DNA from: Amphiprion ocellaris
Lineage: Eukaryota > Chordata > Actinopteri > Pomacentridae
Assembly (NCBI RefSeq): GCF_022539595.1
Contig: NC_072775.1
Location: 9,264,005-9,328,004, forward strand
Length of the DNA stretch: 64,000 nt
Direction of reading: 5' to 3'
Part shown: positions 36,401 to 51,400 of the stretch, one piece after another
Position numbering within the stretch: position 1 is the stretch's first letter
Layout: every line of letters begins with the position of its first letter
Position numbers and translations under genes: made by a program
The notes under the pieces: generated by a model
What the model saw: only the letters and a program-made list of their open reading frames with translations
Databases searched by the model: none
What the model was told of the DNA's origin: nothing

Positions 36401-39400
36401 AATAAAGCAAAAATATCTAAATATTTATGCTGCATTGAACAGGTTGGTTGAAAGAATAAGAATTCAGTGAAAGCATATCCTGTATTTATCAGTTTAAATG
36501 GTTATGTCTGTAGTATGGTTGAAATTTTAGTTTTTCAGCTGTTTCACTCACTTTTAGATCGTCCTGGTAGCTGTGTGGGCCGAGCAGTACCGAGGTCTAC
36601 ACCCAGAACATCAGGAGGATCCATGGGATTGCCAAGGTACAAACTGGAGGGAAGAGAAGGATAAACTTGAGCAGAGTAAATGTCAGCGTATTGAATATAA
36701 CTGACTTAGGCGTTGTAATGTTTTAATAAGCTGGTGGCCTCTTAAAATAGTGTTCTGGTGCCATCTATTGGTTAGTGCTTATTAGTACTACAATGTCTTT
36801 CTACAATAGCAAGACATTTAATAGACTATGTAAAAAGCATCTTTAGGTGTTTTCTGGTATTTTCTATCCTAAATTCTTATAATACTGAACATCAACAAAC
36901 AGAAGGTGTTGCTCACTCGTCAATCCTGTCAGGGAAGCCCCAGCAGCGATGAGGGTTGCTGTCTCCATGTCCTGTGTGGATGAAGCTGTTCTTCAGCGGC
37001 CGGCTGATGTCGTGTGCTGACAGACCCGCTACTGACGTCACCACGTTCCTGGGGAACTGTCCGACCTTAAGGGTTCGCTTGTTTTGACCTCGCCACCAGT
37101 AATTCTCTGCCCTGAAACACAATATGATAAAGAGTGTGAAACAGCACGGCCACCACTGAAGGCCTAATAAATAACCATAATGTACTTTTGGCAATTTAGT
37201 AATTACATGAAAGGGTATTTAGCTTAACAGAAATTATAAACATTTTACTTGTGAGCATAATGGAGCTATAGTAGTCAAATGTCTGTGGTTATTAAGTAAA
37301 ATAAGATAATTTTAAGTTTTTGTTTAGTTCTTGTAGAGGCTTGCAAGGGGTGTGCCATCAGTCTCACCTGACATCAGGGCTGCAACTAAAATTATATTCC
37401 CTGTTTATTAATTTTTCAATGATTTTCTCGACAAACTGATTAGCTGTAACAAAAAGACAGAAAATTGTTAAAGAAAAAAGTGTCGATCAGTGTTTTCCAA
37501 AGCCCAAAATAATATCCTCAAACATGTTTTGTCTGCAACCAGAAGATAACTACTGTGACAGAGGAGTAAATAAGCCAAAAAATATACAACTTTAAGAAGC
37601 AGAAGAAGGATTAAAAGTTTCCCTTTTTCCTTTCACAGTTACTCAGATTGATTAATTGATCATGAGAATAGCTGACGATTTAGTCGATAAGTGAGTAATT
37701 GTTGCAGTTTTAGCTGACAGTAGGTGAGAGGTGGGATATGATCTCAACACGTTACATGTGTAGAAGTGACACAAAGAGACAGATGTACAGTCACACTTAC
37801 ATTCACACTGATGAGCAATTTTGAGTCACCCAATCAACATGCTTTTGTTTTGGACTGTGGTAGTACAGTGGAACTGTGAGCCAACAGTGTTAACCACTGC
37901 TCCACCCTTTTTTTTAACAGTGGTGAGTTTGGGAAGTTGTTTTATTATGCAAAAGAACTTCAGTTTAAAACTTATCACCCACCTCCCCTCTATGATGGTG
38001 ATGACATCATTAATCTGGATCAGCAGCTTGTCAGGTTCATCAAAGTCCTGTAGAGCGCACATGTCTGTGGGCATCGTCTGAAAACGGTGAAGATATTTAT
38101 GAGATTCAAATTGTAACTTGGTTGTTCCAGGTTCCAGACCTTCCAGTCTCTGCTTCAGAGTAGCTCCACTAGATGGAGCTAAAAGTCCATTTATACAAAG
38201 ACTGACTGCTGCAGGAACACTGGGCATCTATGCATTAACCAATCAAAAATAAACATTAAAAACCCCTCAAAAAACAGTCTGAACAGACACCTTTTCCTAT
38301 CCAAATGTCTGCTATCATACCTCGAGCAGGAACTCACGCAGAGCGACAAAAGTTGGTCTGTCGTCTGGTTTCTGAGCCCAACACTGCAGCATGACATTAT
38401 AGATATCCTGCGGACAGTCCTCTGGCTTAGGGAGGCGTTCACCTTCTTTATCAATCTTATGGAGAATCTATTTTTTTTAACATAAAACAGAAAACATGGG
38501 TAAGACAAAAAAGGACAAATGAAGAACGTGTCTTTGTCAGTATGCGTAAATGTGCCTGCCTTAGCTTCATGGCATTTATGTTTCTGTGCACAGTACTGTA
38601 CAGGTTGCTTTTCTTTGCGTACTCACCTGACTACCATTAAGTCCCAGCCAAGGCTCCTGGCCATGTGTAAACATCTCCCAGAGAGTGACTCCAAACATCC
38701 ATGTGTCTGTAGCATGGGAGAATGTTCTCGTCTTCAGACTCTCTGGGGCGCACCTGCAACAGGACACCACACTATATAAACCAGTTATCTGCAGTATACT
38801 GTATGTCTGGTCTGAGGTCTGGGTGGGGATGAACTCAGTGTTTAAACGGCTACTCTGACAGAAAAGGGATTTTTAAAGCCTGTAGGATTTGGAATCTAAG
38901 TCTAAATTTTAAATTCATATATACAATGCTTGATAGACAGAGAATGTGGAAACCAAGCAAGCAGAGCAAGTCTGGTTTTATAAGAATCAATCAGATTTCT
39001 CTACAGAAAGTAACTGCAATAAAATAAATTAGGTTCACATTCAACCTCCAAAGCTACTAAAATCTATCTGTGGATCATATCCAAGGACATCTTTAGATAT
39101 TGTTTTGCTCGATCAGTGCACCCACCATGCAAACGGGACCTTGCGATGCTCCTGCATGACATAGTGCTCATGGTTGTTAGGCAGCGCCCTCATCAGGCCA
39201 AAGTCGCCGATTTTCACTCTGTGAGCTGAAGCCAGCAGGATGTTCCTGAAGAGAGAAGGTGATATATATTTAATGAGGACCTGTACATGTTAAACTAAAC
39301 ACACAAACAGCATGACTACATTAAGTCTTTTTGCTGCAGTTACTGTTTGTTTTTGATAATAATAAAAATCATTGTTATTTTAATAGCAACTATAATAGCA

Positions 39401-42400
39401 GCTCGGCCATCTATGGAGACACTAAACTGACCATTACCGAAATAATCAAGTGAAAGAGCAATATATTTTTAGTGAACTTATACCACAAAGAAAACATTAT
39501 ATTTAAGGTAATTGTCAACCTTAAGTGGCATTCAGCTGTGTTACTGCTTCATACAGTTATGCAGCAGCTACAATGAACACACGTGGACTGTTTGAAGAGC
39601 AGCTGCTGCAATTCTCTGCTGCCATTATAATCTGTGAAACTATGAATGTGAGCAGCATGAAAGTGATGCACATGCAGTGAACAGATCTTCTCTGCACATG
39701 TAAAATGGCCCAGTCGATATATATATATTTATTTTCACACAAGCTATGTGTGATTCTTTTACACAGAAACAGGTCATACAGTTTCCGGGTTTTTACAGGA
39801 AATGACAACTTTAAGGTCTTGTTCACCCTGTTGGCATTTAATTTGCCAGAAGCAGCTGGCTGTTGCTTTGCAACTTTATCCCTTTCACAGTCTGCTCTAG
39901 TCTGTAGATGTTTACTTAGTTATATTACACAAAGTCAGTGAAGAATTAGAAGTTTCACAGTGCTATGCTGGTTCCAGAAAGGAGACGAAAGCTTGCTATG
40001 TTATTTTTCACATCCTAGGCCACATGTGCACTGTGTAGCAAGTAAAAAGATACTTTACACAACACATCTGCACTGTCCACTGACCGAGTGTGTAAAAGAG
40101 TAGTATCACATTGTGAATGCATCCCTACATCAGAGGATGCTTGAAAATTCTTACTGGCATCAAGAAAACCTGGTATTCATGAACAATAAAATACATTTTC
40201 CGGTGGCTTACAAAACCTGCACATCTTGAGAAATCTTCCTAATGTTTTGCACGCTGGAACAGTCGTGTGCTGTCATTACTATTTTATCACAGCTTTAACA
40301 GGGAAAGTGACTCATTTTTACCAACCATTAAAGTTTTTCTTAAACATCCACACAGTGTCAACACTTAAATGAAAGTGACTAATTTGGGCAAGACCAAGAG
40401 CGTAGACCAACCAGTGCAGCCAGCCAACCACTGACTCATTTTGCTTATGGGCCAAGTCTGCCAGTAATGGCCTGTAAATTTCTGGGTGGAGGAGAAGGAG
40501 AAGCAACATAAATAATTCCCCATACCAGTAAAACAATCCTCGAATGTGAAGAATATAACCTCCTTAAAAAAAGGTTTCTTTGTAGCTGCCAAGGCTCTTT
40601 GTCTCCTACCTGGCTGCTAGGTCCCTGTGGATGAACCTCCTCTGCTCCAGATAAGCCATCCCACAGGCCACCTGCACAGCGTACTGACACAGAGTGTGGA
40701 TCAACACTGGACCCTGTGGACGAACACATCGCAAACGCTCCAGCAGAGAACCCAGAGGAGCCAATTCAGTCACCTGCAGAGACAGATAAAGAGACAGTGG
40801 GTGAAAATAGGAAGGAGGAACACAGGAGTAAAAAGCACAAAGATGGTTTGAGAGGGAAAGAGAACAGGAGGAAGAAGTATGTGAAAGAAAAAGGAGAATG
40901 TAATGTGATCTACAAGCTATTTGTCAGTGTGAATCAAAAATACAGCAGAGGAAATAAGTACAAGGTAGCACTGGCTCGAAAACAACTACACTGAAATGTC
41001 TCTCCTTATTTTATCTCTTCACATTTGCATTTGTGTGAAGTGTGCAGCATGTATTTGCACAGAGCGAAAGCAAGTGTACAACTAACTGCCTGAGTGTTCT
41101 GTATGTATTCTGGCATTTATCTGACTGTATTTTCCTCCCTGTGCGTGTGAAATTTCTGTGTGTCCACTACCATCTTCATTGGGTGTGTGAGCACCACACC
41201 GTAGAGGCGAATGAGGTTCTGGTGGTCCAGGGAGTGCATGGCGTTGACCTCACAGATGAAATCCTCCAGAGCGTCGGGCTGACTGAGGACATCTGTCTTC
41301 AGACACTTCACAGCTACGTTCAGCTGGAAAACAAGGTTTAAAACAATTATTTAAATGTATTCACAGAGCTCTGCTTTTTTTTTTATCACACAGGAAGTGT
41401 TGAAGCAGTTCTAATAAAATTCCCTGAAACACAGTCATGCTTTTATTTATTCCTGCATCAGCATAAGATAAATATGAGGCACATGTTTTATGCAAAAGAA
41501 CTGCTGAGGGGTGAACTACAAAGCAAGATTAGTGGGTCTGCGAGGGACGTTGAGCCTTAAGTCAGAGTTTTCAATATCGCAACCTGGTAACATCACTATG
41601 GTAACATAGGCCTGCACCAGCTAAATCAGCTGTAAAGTGCGTCTGCCTTTCACCCATTTGTTTCCTGATGATTCTGTATGAGCGGTACAGATTCTCAGCT
41701 GAGGGACTACGCTGTATCTCAAAAATCATTGAACCAGTGCATTGAGAGTGCACTGAGTGGTAAAACACATATATTAGCTTACATGATTAACAGTTTACTA
41801 CCAGCATTCCTCTTTTTCATTATTTGCAGGTAGCAGCACTTTTTACCAGAATAAATTTTTATATTCTGCATAACTCTCCATTATAACAACTTTCCGTCTT
41901 GACTGAAGTAGGCGGCACATGATCAGTCCATTTTGTGTGGAAGAAAAGTCATAAAAAAACCTTCTTTTTTGGTAGTGTGTACACAGTCTGTAGAAAAAAA
42001 CCTGTTATAGAAAGATGGTAACTACTGTCATGATAGCAAAGAAAGTCTGAATATGCCAAGCTTGCTTCGTAGTACAGTCCTCAGGAGTGTGACCACGCCC
42101 CAGTTTCTTTAAAAAATAATTCCAAAATGTTGTTGTTTTTAAATTTGGGCTAAGTATGACGAGCATATGTGTCCTCACCACCTTCCCAGCAGGTGTGAGC
42201 CACTCTCCTCTCTTCACGACACCAAAGGATCCGTCTCCGAGCTTCTCAAACAGCGTCAAGTCCTTCTCTGGGATGAGGCAGGTCAGAGCCTGCTGCTGCT
42301 GCCCATCAAGAGGAGCACCGCCGCTGGGCTGAGTGCTCAGGACTCCCTCCTCCAGACCCAGGGGAGGCGTGGGAGAGAGTTTACGAAACGAAGACGCTGG

Positions 42401-45400
42401 TTGGCCCTGCTGGGGGAAATCTCCTCCATCTGGACGTTTACCACTAAACACCTAGAGAGGGACAAGAAAAAAAAAAGAATGAAGCTGGCAATGCATTGAG
42501 GTAAGCAGAAACTTTACACCTTTAGAGAGTGTGTGTGTATCGTAGAAATAATGTGGTGACACTGACCTGCTTAGAAATGAAGATGTGGAAATAATATGTG
42601 TATGAGTGCATATAAAGATCTGCAGCAAGGTGGCAGAAGTCCAGCATAGAGCTTTTTTAATTTAATTTGAAAATAGCTAATGATATGTCAGAAGAATATT
42701 CTTGCATATATTTTAACTGCAGTGTAGAAATAATATCACTGTATTTGTATTTATACACCCATAGAGAACCTTGTATTTTACCCCCTCTCTCCTCCACCAC
42801 ACATGGACTTTAACATTGACTGCTATGAACTATGCCATTTTGCACTCTGCAATTTATGTCTACCTTGATATATTCTTGTATCTACCTCATTGCCATATTG
42901 CACCTACTTTTCATTTGTATTTGCACTAGTATGACATGTTTGCACTTGTATGTTACCAAGTTGTGTTTTTTGTCTTATTTTCTTTTCTTTTTTCTTTTTA
43001 TTCTTATATTAGTTGCTCTAGATTTGTATATATATTTATCCCTATTTCTTTATTACGTCATTGTTGCACTGCCTGCTCTACGTACCTTTCTAATAAAACA
43101 AATAAAGTTTTCTGAATCTGAATTGTTTACATATCGCACCTTTATTAATTATTACGATTTTTTTTACACTGTGGTTCAGCTTTTTAAAACGCATGGAGAT
43201 TCGTTGCCAACTTTTGCACCATTTTGGTAACAGCCAGTCAATTACACCACTATTAAGATACCAATAGAGTAACAAGCATTAAAAAGAGTGAAAGACAGAT
43301 GTGTTGAGTTTTCTGGTTTCTGACTAAGGAAAGAGTGAGCAGATCATGCATATTTCCGCCATTTTGACCTTTCAAGTTAAAATGAGGATTCACTTTTAGA
43401 AACTATTACTGTTTTCCTTGTTTTTTGTATCCCTAAAACGGGTCGCAATATACACCACAGACATAATTGATCTGGTTTATAGCATACAGCTTTCTTGCCT
43501 GATACCTTCAGGCAAGAAAGCTGAAGACTACTTGTGGTTGTCTTAATAAAATCGTTCATTTGTGTTTGTAGGTGTCCAATCATATTCAGATGCCAACATG
43601 TTAATTTTCAGCTAATTATTTCTTAATTTCTGGAACCCCTCCTTTCTGTGCTTTACGTCTTACAACTGGAGGATGTAGGGAACTGAAAAGACTCATGAGT
43701 GAAGAGATGCTTGCGTCTCATCTGATGCTTTAGTGCTCATTGACCTACTGGTCTGGTCACTTTGCTGTCAAGACACATTCAACTTTATTTTCCACTCTTC
43801 TACCTGTATGCCTCACATCTCTTTCTCTCACCACTCTGCCTCACTTGTTCTCTCTCTTAACCCACAACTTACTAACTTACTGTCACAGAACTGCAGCAAC
43901 ATTACATGCAAGTGTTAGTCATTATCAGGCTGCTTTTGCATTCTCTCAATCACTTTGATGTGGTGTTAGCAGCTACAAGAATACTTTGCTTCTTCAGCCT
44001 GCTGCTTGACATCTTCACTACCAACCAGCACTACTGACACCAGACACAGGTAGGAGAAAGTTAAAAGCAGCACAAGAACTCTGCCGTCTCAGTGCAGTTA
44101 TAATTTTTATGGAAGTGTCAGCGTTGGTGGGGCCCTCTACATACCTACAGAGCCACAACTGTAACTCTACTGTAGGTGCTGAAACCTCAGAGTACCAGCT
44201 CAATTTATCCTTCAGCTTAAACAGTGAGGCTCTTTATGCTACTTCCTCTTTTCCTGTTCTAAATGTGCATTTTAGCACTTTGTGTACACATTATGTGGTA
44301 TATTTAGTGTTAGGGGTGTGTGAGAGGTGTGTGTGCTTGGTTGTGAGGCAGACAGAAGTTATGACTAGAACTACTTTTATGGAAAAACTACTAAGCAGTG
44401 ATTCACTGGTGCAGCCCCTCTACAGTCATGATGCACACACACACAAAACCACACCTCAAGCCAGAAGTTCTGGGTAATATCTCTAAATGTGTGGACTAAC
44501 AAATGCAGAAGACCTGAACTTAAGGTTATGTAGTCAGTAAAAAACTGCAATGCACCAGCACACAAGTGCACACACACAGAAACACTTATCATTAAGGGTA
44601 AGACAGACATTTCCTGCCTCTTGGCTTAAGTACTGACAACGCAGCAGGAATGACTTAGCTGTTAGGAAGTAGTCATTAGGAAGCACTATTAGATTAAGTG
44701 ACCTGAATGTCATGCTTTTGTTTGCGTGCTTGTCGTGTGTGTGCTTGTGATTCCCTTCCATTCTCCTAAATATGAACCAGTACAATGTGTGTGCTGTGGA
44801 GCCATTAAGGAAAACCTTTGTTAAACTGTTTACCAAAATAGGAATGCACAGAAACCGGTGGTGACATCAGCTGCTGAAAGCCAGAAACATATCTGATAAA
44901 AATCATAAAATAACTGCTCCTATTGGCCGAAGAACAAAGATCAGTTCTCAGAAATGGTGTCATCGGTGAAAAAGAGGTGTCAATGAATCCTCAGTGCCAA
45001 ACATATTTGACTGGCTAGATATAAACAGTAGCGAGCGGTATGTGGTTTCACATTCACACTGGACCAGACATGACATAATGCTGCAGACCTTTTAAAAACA
45101 CCACCTCTCTGTGGTCCCGGTGTGGTTTGTCGGTTTCAAATAGGAGCCTCGACATTCAAAAGATTCGGACTATGGCCCAGCAACGCACGCACACACACAC
45201 ACTCAGCAGGCTGAGGAAGCAGATTACTCTATCTGAGGATGGTGCCAGAGGCGGAAACAGACAGGTGTAATTATAGATGGCAGGGAGCGTCCTGTGAGCA
45301 CCCCGACGACACACAGCCAACACACTCTGCCAGAGCACTGACGGCTCCTCCTTCACCTCAGTCCATTCCTCTGAGTAGTTTTGTAAGCTTCTGTATAACA

Positions 45401-48400
45401 TAGCATTAATCAGTGATAATTTCAGCCTTCATTTAAAGAAAGTGAATGTGTGACCATCACACAAAGGTCTTTCTTAAGGGAGAGACTTAATGCTTCATGA
45501 GACAACATTTCTGTGAATGCACCATGCTCTGAGTCTGTGTGTCACCAGCTCTTGTGACTTGAGTCGTGCATGTGTGGACGTGCTCATCTGCTTGTCGTCT
45601 GGAGGGATGTTTCCTACAGATGTGTATGTATCAGAGTTTTTCTTTCATGAAGAACACACAAAAAAACTATCAAGAAAAAGAGAAACGTCCTCCATTATCA
45701 CCACAGACTGATTCAGAAAATCCAGGAAGTTCTATCTTAACACTATGTGACCATTTATACATAATCATTACAATTCTTTAGTTCAAAACTGACTTCAAAA
45801 TTACAGATTACAGTACTGGCAAAGGCTGTATTTTTGCAGATACCTCTATGAAAACACCCCTGCCTTCACATTACAAATAAATGGGGATAAAAGTAAGTGT
45901 ATGCTATTTTCCAGAGCCAGTGATATTGACTATAATGCTCTTGATAGTTCTAACATTAACAGATTTATTACTGAAAAAGTTACAGCATATAAATACAGTA
46001 TTTCCGCATCTGGATTGATGAGAACTTAACATTCAAATTCCACTGACTTGAGCAAAATAAGTCTATAACTACAGAACTAAAAGCATCTTTCCCATACTCT
46101 GTAGGTAAAGGGTTGTTCAGGCAGGGTCGGTCTGGGATTTAGGCCTTGTTCACTTGTACATGTGCAGCTAAAATCCAGCTTTTGCAATGTATTTTTACTG
46201 TTTGTCCAAACATGCCAATGGAGTTTCATGTGATTGCAAACTGAGTTTTTGGATAACTCCTTTCAAGATGGAAATTTTCAGAAACTCAGTTTGAAGTGTT
46301 GATGTGTAAAAACGAAAAACACAGTCTGAGGTTTGTCATATTAAAGTGCGTGCAGCTATCCTTGGATTGTATGTGTTGATTGTGTGCAATGGCAGATATG
46401 GCCAAAAATAGCGCTACTGCTAACCTCGCTAACAGGATTTTTTGCATGTTTGCACATAAATGTATTGTTACACTTCTGCTATAGTAAGCAACAGAGGCAT
46501 CAAAATCCGTCCGCACATGTGATTCCCCCCTCACTTGATGCACTGTTTATAGCCTACCAGAGCTACAAATAGATTTTTTTCAGACTTGGATTTGAGTTAT
46601 ATGCAGTCTGTGGGTGTGACATGCTCTTGACTGAGTGCTTCAGTTGTGTTTTTCAAAAAGATTAATGATGTATGTATGGCATCGCTTTCTACTCCTAAAC
46701 CTCCGAACCCTGTATATCACTCTGCCATGAGGTTTTTATTACCAGTGATGTCCATGTCACTCATGGTTGTATTTCATATGGCAAGGTTGGGTGATCTTCT
46801 CTCAGTGATCTCTCAAGTATAAATGAAGATTGAATAAATGAATTCATTTTTAAAATTGATGAAAATCATATCACAAAGAGATCAAAATGTAATAAAAATC
46901 ATGTTGTATTCACACAAATAAACTGTGTTCAAAGTCTCAGGTTTCTCCCATGTTTGTTCATGAGTTATTGTGTTCACATGAATGTATCCACGTCGCTACA
47001 CAGAGACAGACGCCACGGTGGCGACACACTGCCAAGCATACCATGCACCATTATAAATGAGTCCTGTGTGCCTGTCTATGTCTGTCACCTTGCTCATCCA
47101 GGACTTGCGCTTGCACATGGTTTTCCTCCTTTTCACAGCCTCCCACAGCCGTCGCTGCCCTGCATCAGAGGAAACAACATAAACAGAAAAATACAGTAAT
47201 GGTTAATGGTAGAAACACTCAAAAGAAAGAAGACTGTAGCTAATTCTTTTCATATGGATCTAGCAAAAGGTCCCATAAGATCGGTTAAAATTTGGAGTGG
47301 CAGAAGGTGCACTATGCTGAATTTTAATGAATTTCCCGTAATTGGAAACTATATAAGCACTGAACAAAACACCAGACTTTGATATGAAAGAGCAAACAGA
47401 AAGAGTTAATGGGAGATAAAGTATGAAAAGAGAAAAGCAAAGACTAGACAGACGAGGAAGCGATATTAAAAGGCTGGAGAGCAGTGAGCTGAGATGTGAG
47501 TGAATATATGAGCAGGAGAAGTGGGTGTAATTAGTCTTAAGCGGCTCTATAGCCGAGGCCCTGAGGGCTTCAGTAACTGGATTTAGAACATTACTGCTGT
47601 GATCCCCTTCACACACACTCACCACAGACAAAAGATCTGGCACTTCAGTGTCCCCTCCTATTGTAACTAATTACCAGTTGTGCCTTTAAAATGATATTAT
47701 GGGTATTAGTGATGGAGGATTTGCTCCAATTACGTTGAGGGTGAGCTAAGTGACACACTGCCATGAACACAAAAGTAATACTTGAGGCAATGTATAGCGC
47801 TAAAAGCTAATGACATCTACAGTCTATGGTCATCATTCTAATATCCTCATAATGGCAGCGCTAACATACATATGCTAGCAGTTCACAACCTTAATTTAGC
47901 ACATGAGCATGTTAACATTTGAAATTTAGCGCTAAAGACGAAGAGGAACTGCACTTGATTGGAATTAGGAGTCGATGATTATCAGCCTGGTCCATTATCG
48001 GCTCTGATGCTCAGAATTGCATTATTTTCAATAAATAATTTAATTAAAATACATAATTTTTTACTCTTGTCATCACTTAGTGGATTCTAGCAAAATCTGA
48101 TGGCCATTTAATGCTCAAGGATGATCAAAAGTTCTCCTCAAACATACATGAAACATGAATGAACAAAGCTGTTTCAGCAAAGTTTTTCTGAATTTTTACA
48201 CCAAGATTTCCAGTTAATGGAAAAAAAATTATATTGTTTCCAAATATCAGTTACTGATCTACTTGATTACTAATAATTGGTTTTGGTCCTGAAAAAAACA
48301 CATCTGTCAACACCTAAAAGGAATGCAAATTGTTGATTAGGTATCTGGTGACAAACCAAAGTCCTGAACATAGCGCTGATCGCACTACAGAAATAGTCAG

Positions 48401-51400
48401 AAGATCATTTCAGTGAGACAGATTCACCTTCTGTGAACTACTAATGTCTGTACCAAACTGACATTGAGGTTGCAAGCGGCAATATAAAGTCAAAAGGAAT
48501 TTGTGAGTAAATGAAAGGAAAAAAACAACAGTCTGCTGAGGCCTAGAGGTATTTAGACTGGGATGCATCTCTCCAGAGTACAGCCAGATATAACAATACA
48601 ATTCGATTTTCCAAGTGTACAACTGAGGTTTCCTGCTGGGTCAGGTCAGGTCAGGTCACTTGTTAACATTTATTATTTTAAGTCTAATGTCTTAGCCAAG
48701 ATTCTTTTCAGGTTCCAAGCACAACTGAAATACGATTTTGCCTTTGGGGATAGAAAACTCAAAAACACTTTGTCCAACAACGAACAAACTCAGACCCTCC
48801 TTTCCACAGACGCTCCGTCTCACCAGGTCGACCCATGCCGATTTTCTCCAGGTCTTCATTCTTGACGTAGTCGAAATGTGACAGCCGCGTGACGTTAAGG
48901 TCATCTCGGATCCGCAGGAAGTACTGCTGCAGCTGCACCTCCATCAGCAGCTCCAGCAGCCATTCTGTTCCTTCCTCACACTGCATGCTACTGCCCAGTT
49001 TCTGGAAAAACACACACACACAAAGAGTAAAGGAAACTGAGTTTAAATCATTCAATATCCATTCAACAGTTTTCTGCTTGCACCAAATCTGCAAAATACA
49101 TCCAAAGAGAAAATTGCTGAGCAACAAACAGGCCATTCTTTTCTGTAAGAAAAATAGGAAACTGAGCTCAGTGCCATTGTTTCCTGTCCTGTAATTGTTT
49201 ACAGCCCTGAAATGCCTTCTAACACGCTCAGACATTTACATCTGACTGCAGGAAGTCATAACCATGACTGTACGTTGAAACACAGGATCACAATGCAGAC
49301 TGATTACAAAAGCATGAAGGGCAAGAGGGCCAAATGTTCTCTGAGCTGCTTTTCACTGGGCCAAAAAAGCACATTGATTTCACTTTAAACATAGCAGGTA
49401 GGCATTGATTGCACAGATCTGGTGTCAGTGTGGTGTTAAACCTGCAATTTATCAAATGACACCAAAACAGACTAAATACTCTCTCTGTTTTTGGCAGGTT
49501 CAATGTAGACACTCCTCAAATATCACGGTGCTGCTGCAAAAAAAGTGATACATGAGATGAACTAGAAAAGCACTCAGAGAGCGCGGTACTCCTCCAAGGC
49601 CGTTCATTCCCCCATATGTCATTGTCAGAAATGCAGCATATTTTTGTAGAAATGCCTTTTTTTTTTATTAGTTATTGATGATCAAAAATCACAGCAACAT
49701 AGAATTTGGCCATTTAATATAGATGTACCCACAAAAAAATAACCTTGTGCTGAGCATAGGCATGTGTTATGTACGGTTACCAAATCGCATGACCTAAATA
49801 TGCGGCGGACCGCGGGAATTGATGGGACTCAGAAACACCCCCACAATTTAATCAGTTGTTCCTTGTATCATTTACAACGGATAAGTCCTGATAATTCTGC
49901 AGCGGTGATTTGTAGTAGGATCACAATCATGTGTAGTGTTCACTTTTTGTCATAGTTTTAGTGACACTGTGCCGCTATTTTGCTAAATGATACAAAAATC
50001 TTTAACAAATACCTGGATCCAGGCGATAAGCTGCATCACTGCCAAAATCTAATCAGTTGGTCCTTGTGTCATTTCTGACCTTCCCTGAAAATTTCATCCA
50101 AATCTGTTAGTCCGTTTCTGAGTAATGGTGTGCACAGACAGACGGACAAACGTATGCCGATCGTCGCATAACTCTGCTGCGTTCATTGGCGGAGTAAAAA
50201 AAATCCTAAAAATGCATCTCAAATGTAAAGCACTGGTTTAACAAACAGCACAAATCCCTTCCAATCATGTTCAAAGATATGTCAAAATACAGTTTTATTC
50301 AGAATTTTATTGAAAAATCCTCAAATCTATAAATATACAAATTCATTTCAAAAGATTAGCCTCTGCTTTCTACTACATCGCTGGTTTGTGCAATGCAGGT
50401 TTCAAGTTTTCACATTGTTCTGGTCTAAGTTGCCTTTTAGATGAGGACTGACTTCTAAACAACCTTTGATAGTAAAGACACTGAACAACATAGGTTACCT
50501 GTTACTAGACGTTTTACTTCTCTTTCAGTTGTTTCATGTTGCTTTGTTGTCATTCTGCATCTGTGGAAGTTTTGTGTCTCTTTGTGCGTCTATTTGTTGT
50601 AGTTTAGTGTTTCTTTGTGGTCATTTTACATCTCTGATTGTTATGTTACATCATTATTTTATCTCTCATTGCAAATGTTTTCTTTGTATTAATTTTCTGT
50701 CTACTTGTGGTTGTCTTAAATTGCTCTGTAGTCATATTACATCTGTGGTCATTTCGTAGTAGTCTCTAGTGGTAGTAGTAGTAGTAATAGTAGTAGTAGT
50801 CTATGTGCCTTTATTGTAGTTTTATGATTGTTCTCTGTAAATTCTGGCCTTGTTAATGATTGTTTAGTTTTTTGTTTATGGTGTTTTTATTGTTGCTTAG
50901 TTTGCTTCTCTTTGTGGATGTTTGTCTCTCTATAGCAGTCTTCTGTCACCTCGGAGTTGTCATTAATCTTTTTGTTGTTGTTTTGTGACTCTTCAAAGCT
51001 ACTTTGTGTCTCATTGTAAATTTTGTTGCGGCTCTTTGTGGTCATTTTGCCTGTTGTAGTTGTTGTTTTGTGTCTGATTGTAGTTGTTTTGCAACTTTTT
51101 GTAACAATTTAGTCTCTCATTGTCCTTGTTTTGTGTCTAATTGTAGTTTTGCATTTCTTTCAGTCATTTTGCCTCTTATTCTGGGCATTTTGTGTTTGAT
51201 TGTAGTTGTTTTGCATCTCTTTGAAGTTATTTTGCATCACATTGTAGATTTTGTTGCTCCTCTTTGTGGTCATTTTGCCTGTTGTAGTTGTTGTTTTAAG
51301 TCTTATTGTAGTTGTTTAGCCTGTCGTAGATGTTTCGTGTCTGTTCTTAGTCATTTCTTCTCTCATTGTAGTTGACTTGTGTCACAATGTACTTGTTTTG

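Noticed and set aside
42005..42178. Extension of tnk2 exon 4 past GKV
   Set aside because: Kinase similarity stops exactly at the GTGAGG donor and resumes in exon 5; the extension is intron.
45156..45401. 81-codon minus-strand open frame in tnk2 intron 3
   Set aside because: Not similar to any ACK1 segment; no splice sites in phase with exons 3 or 4.
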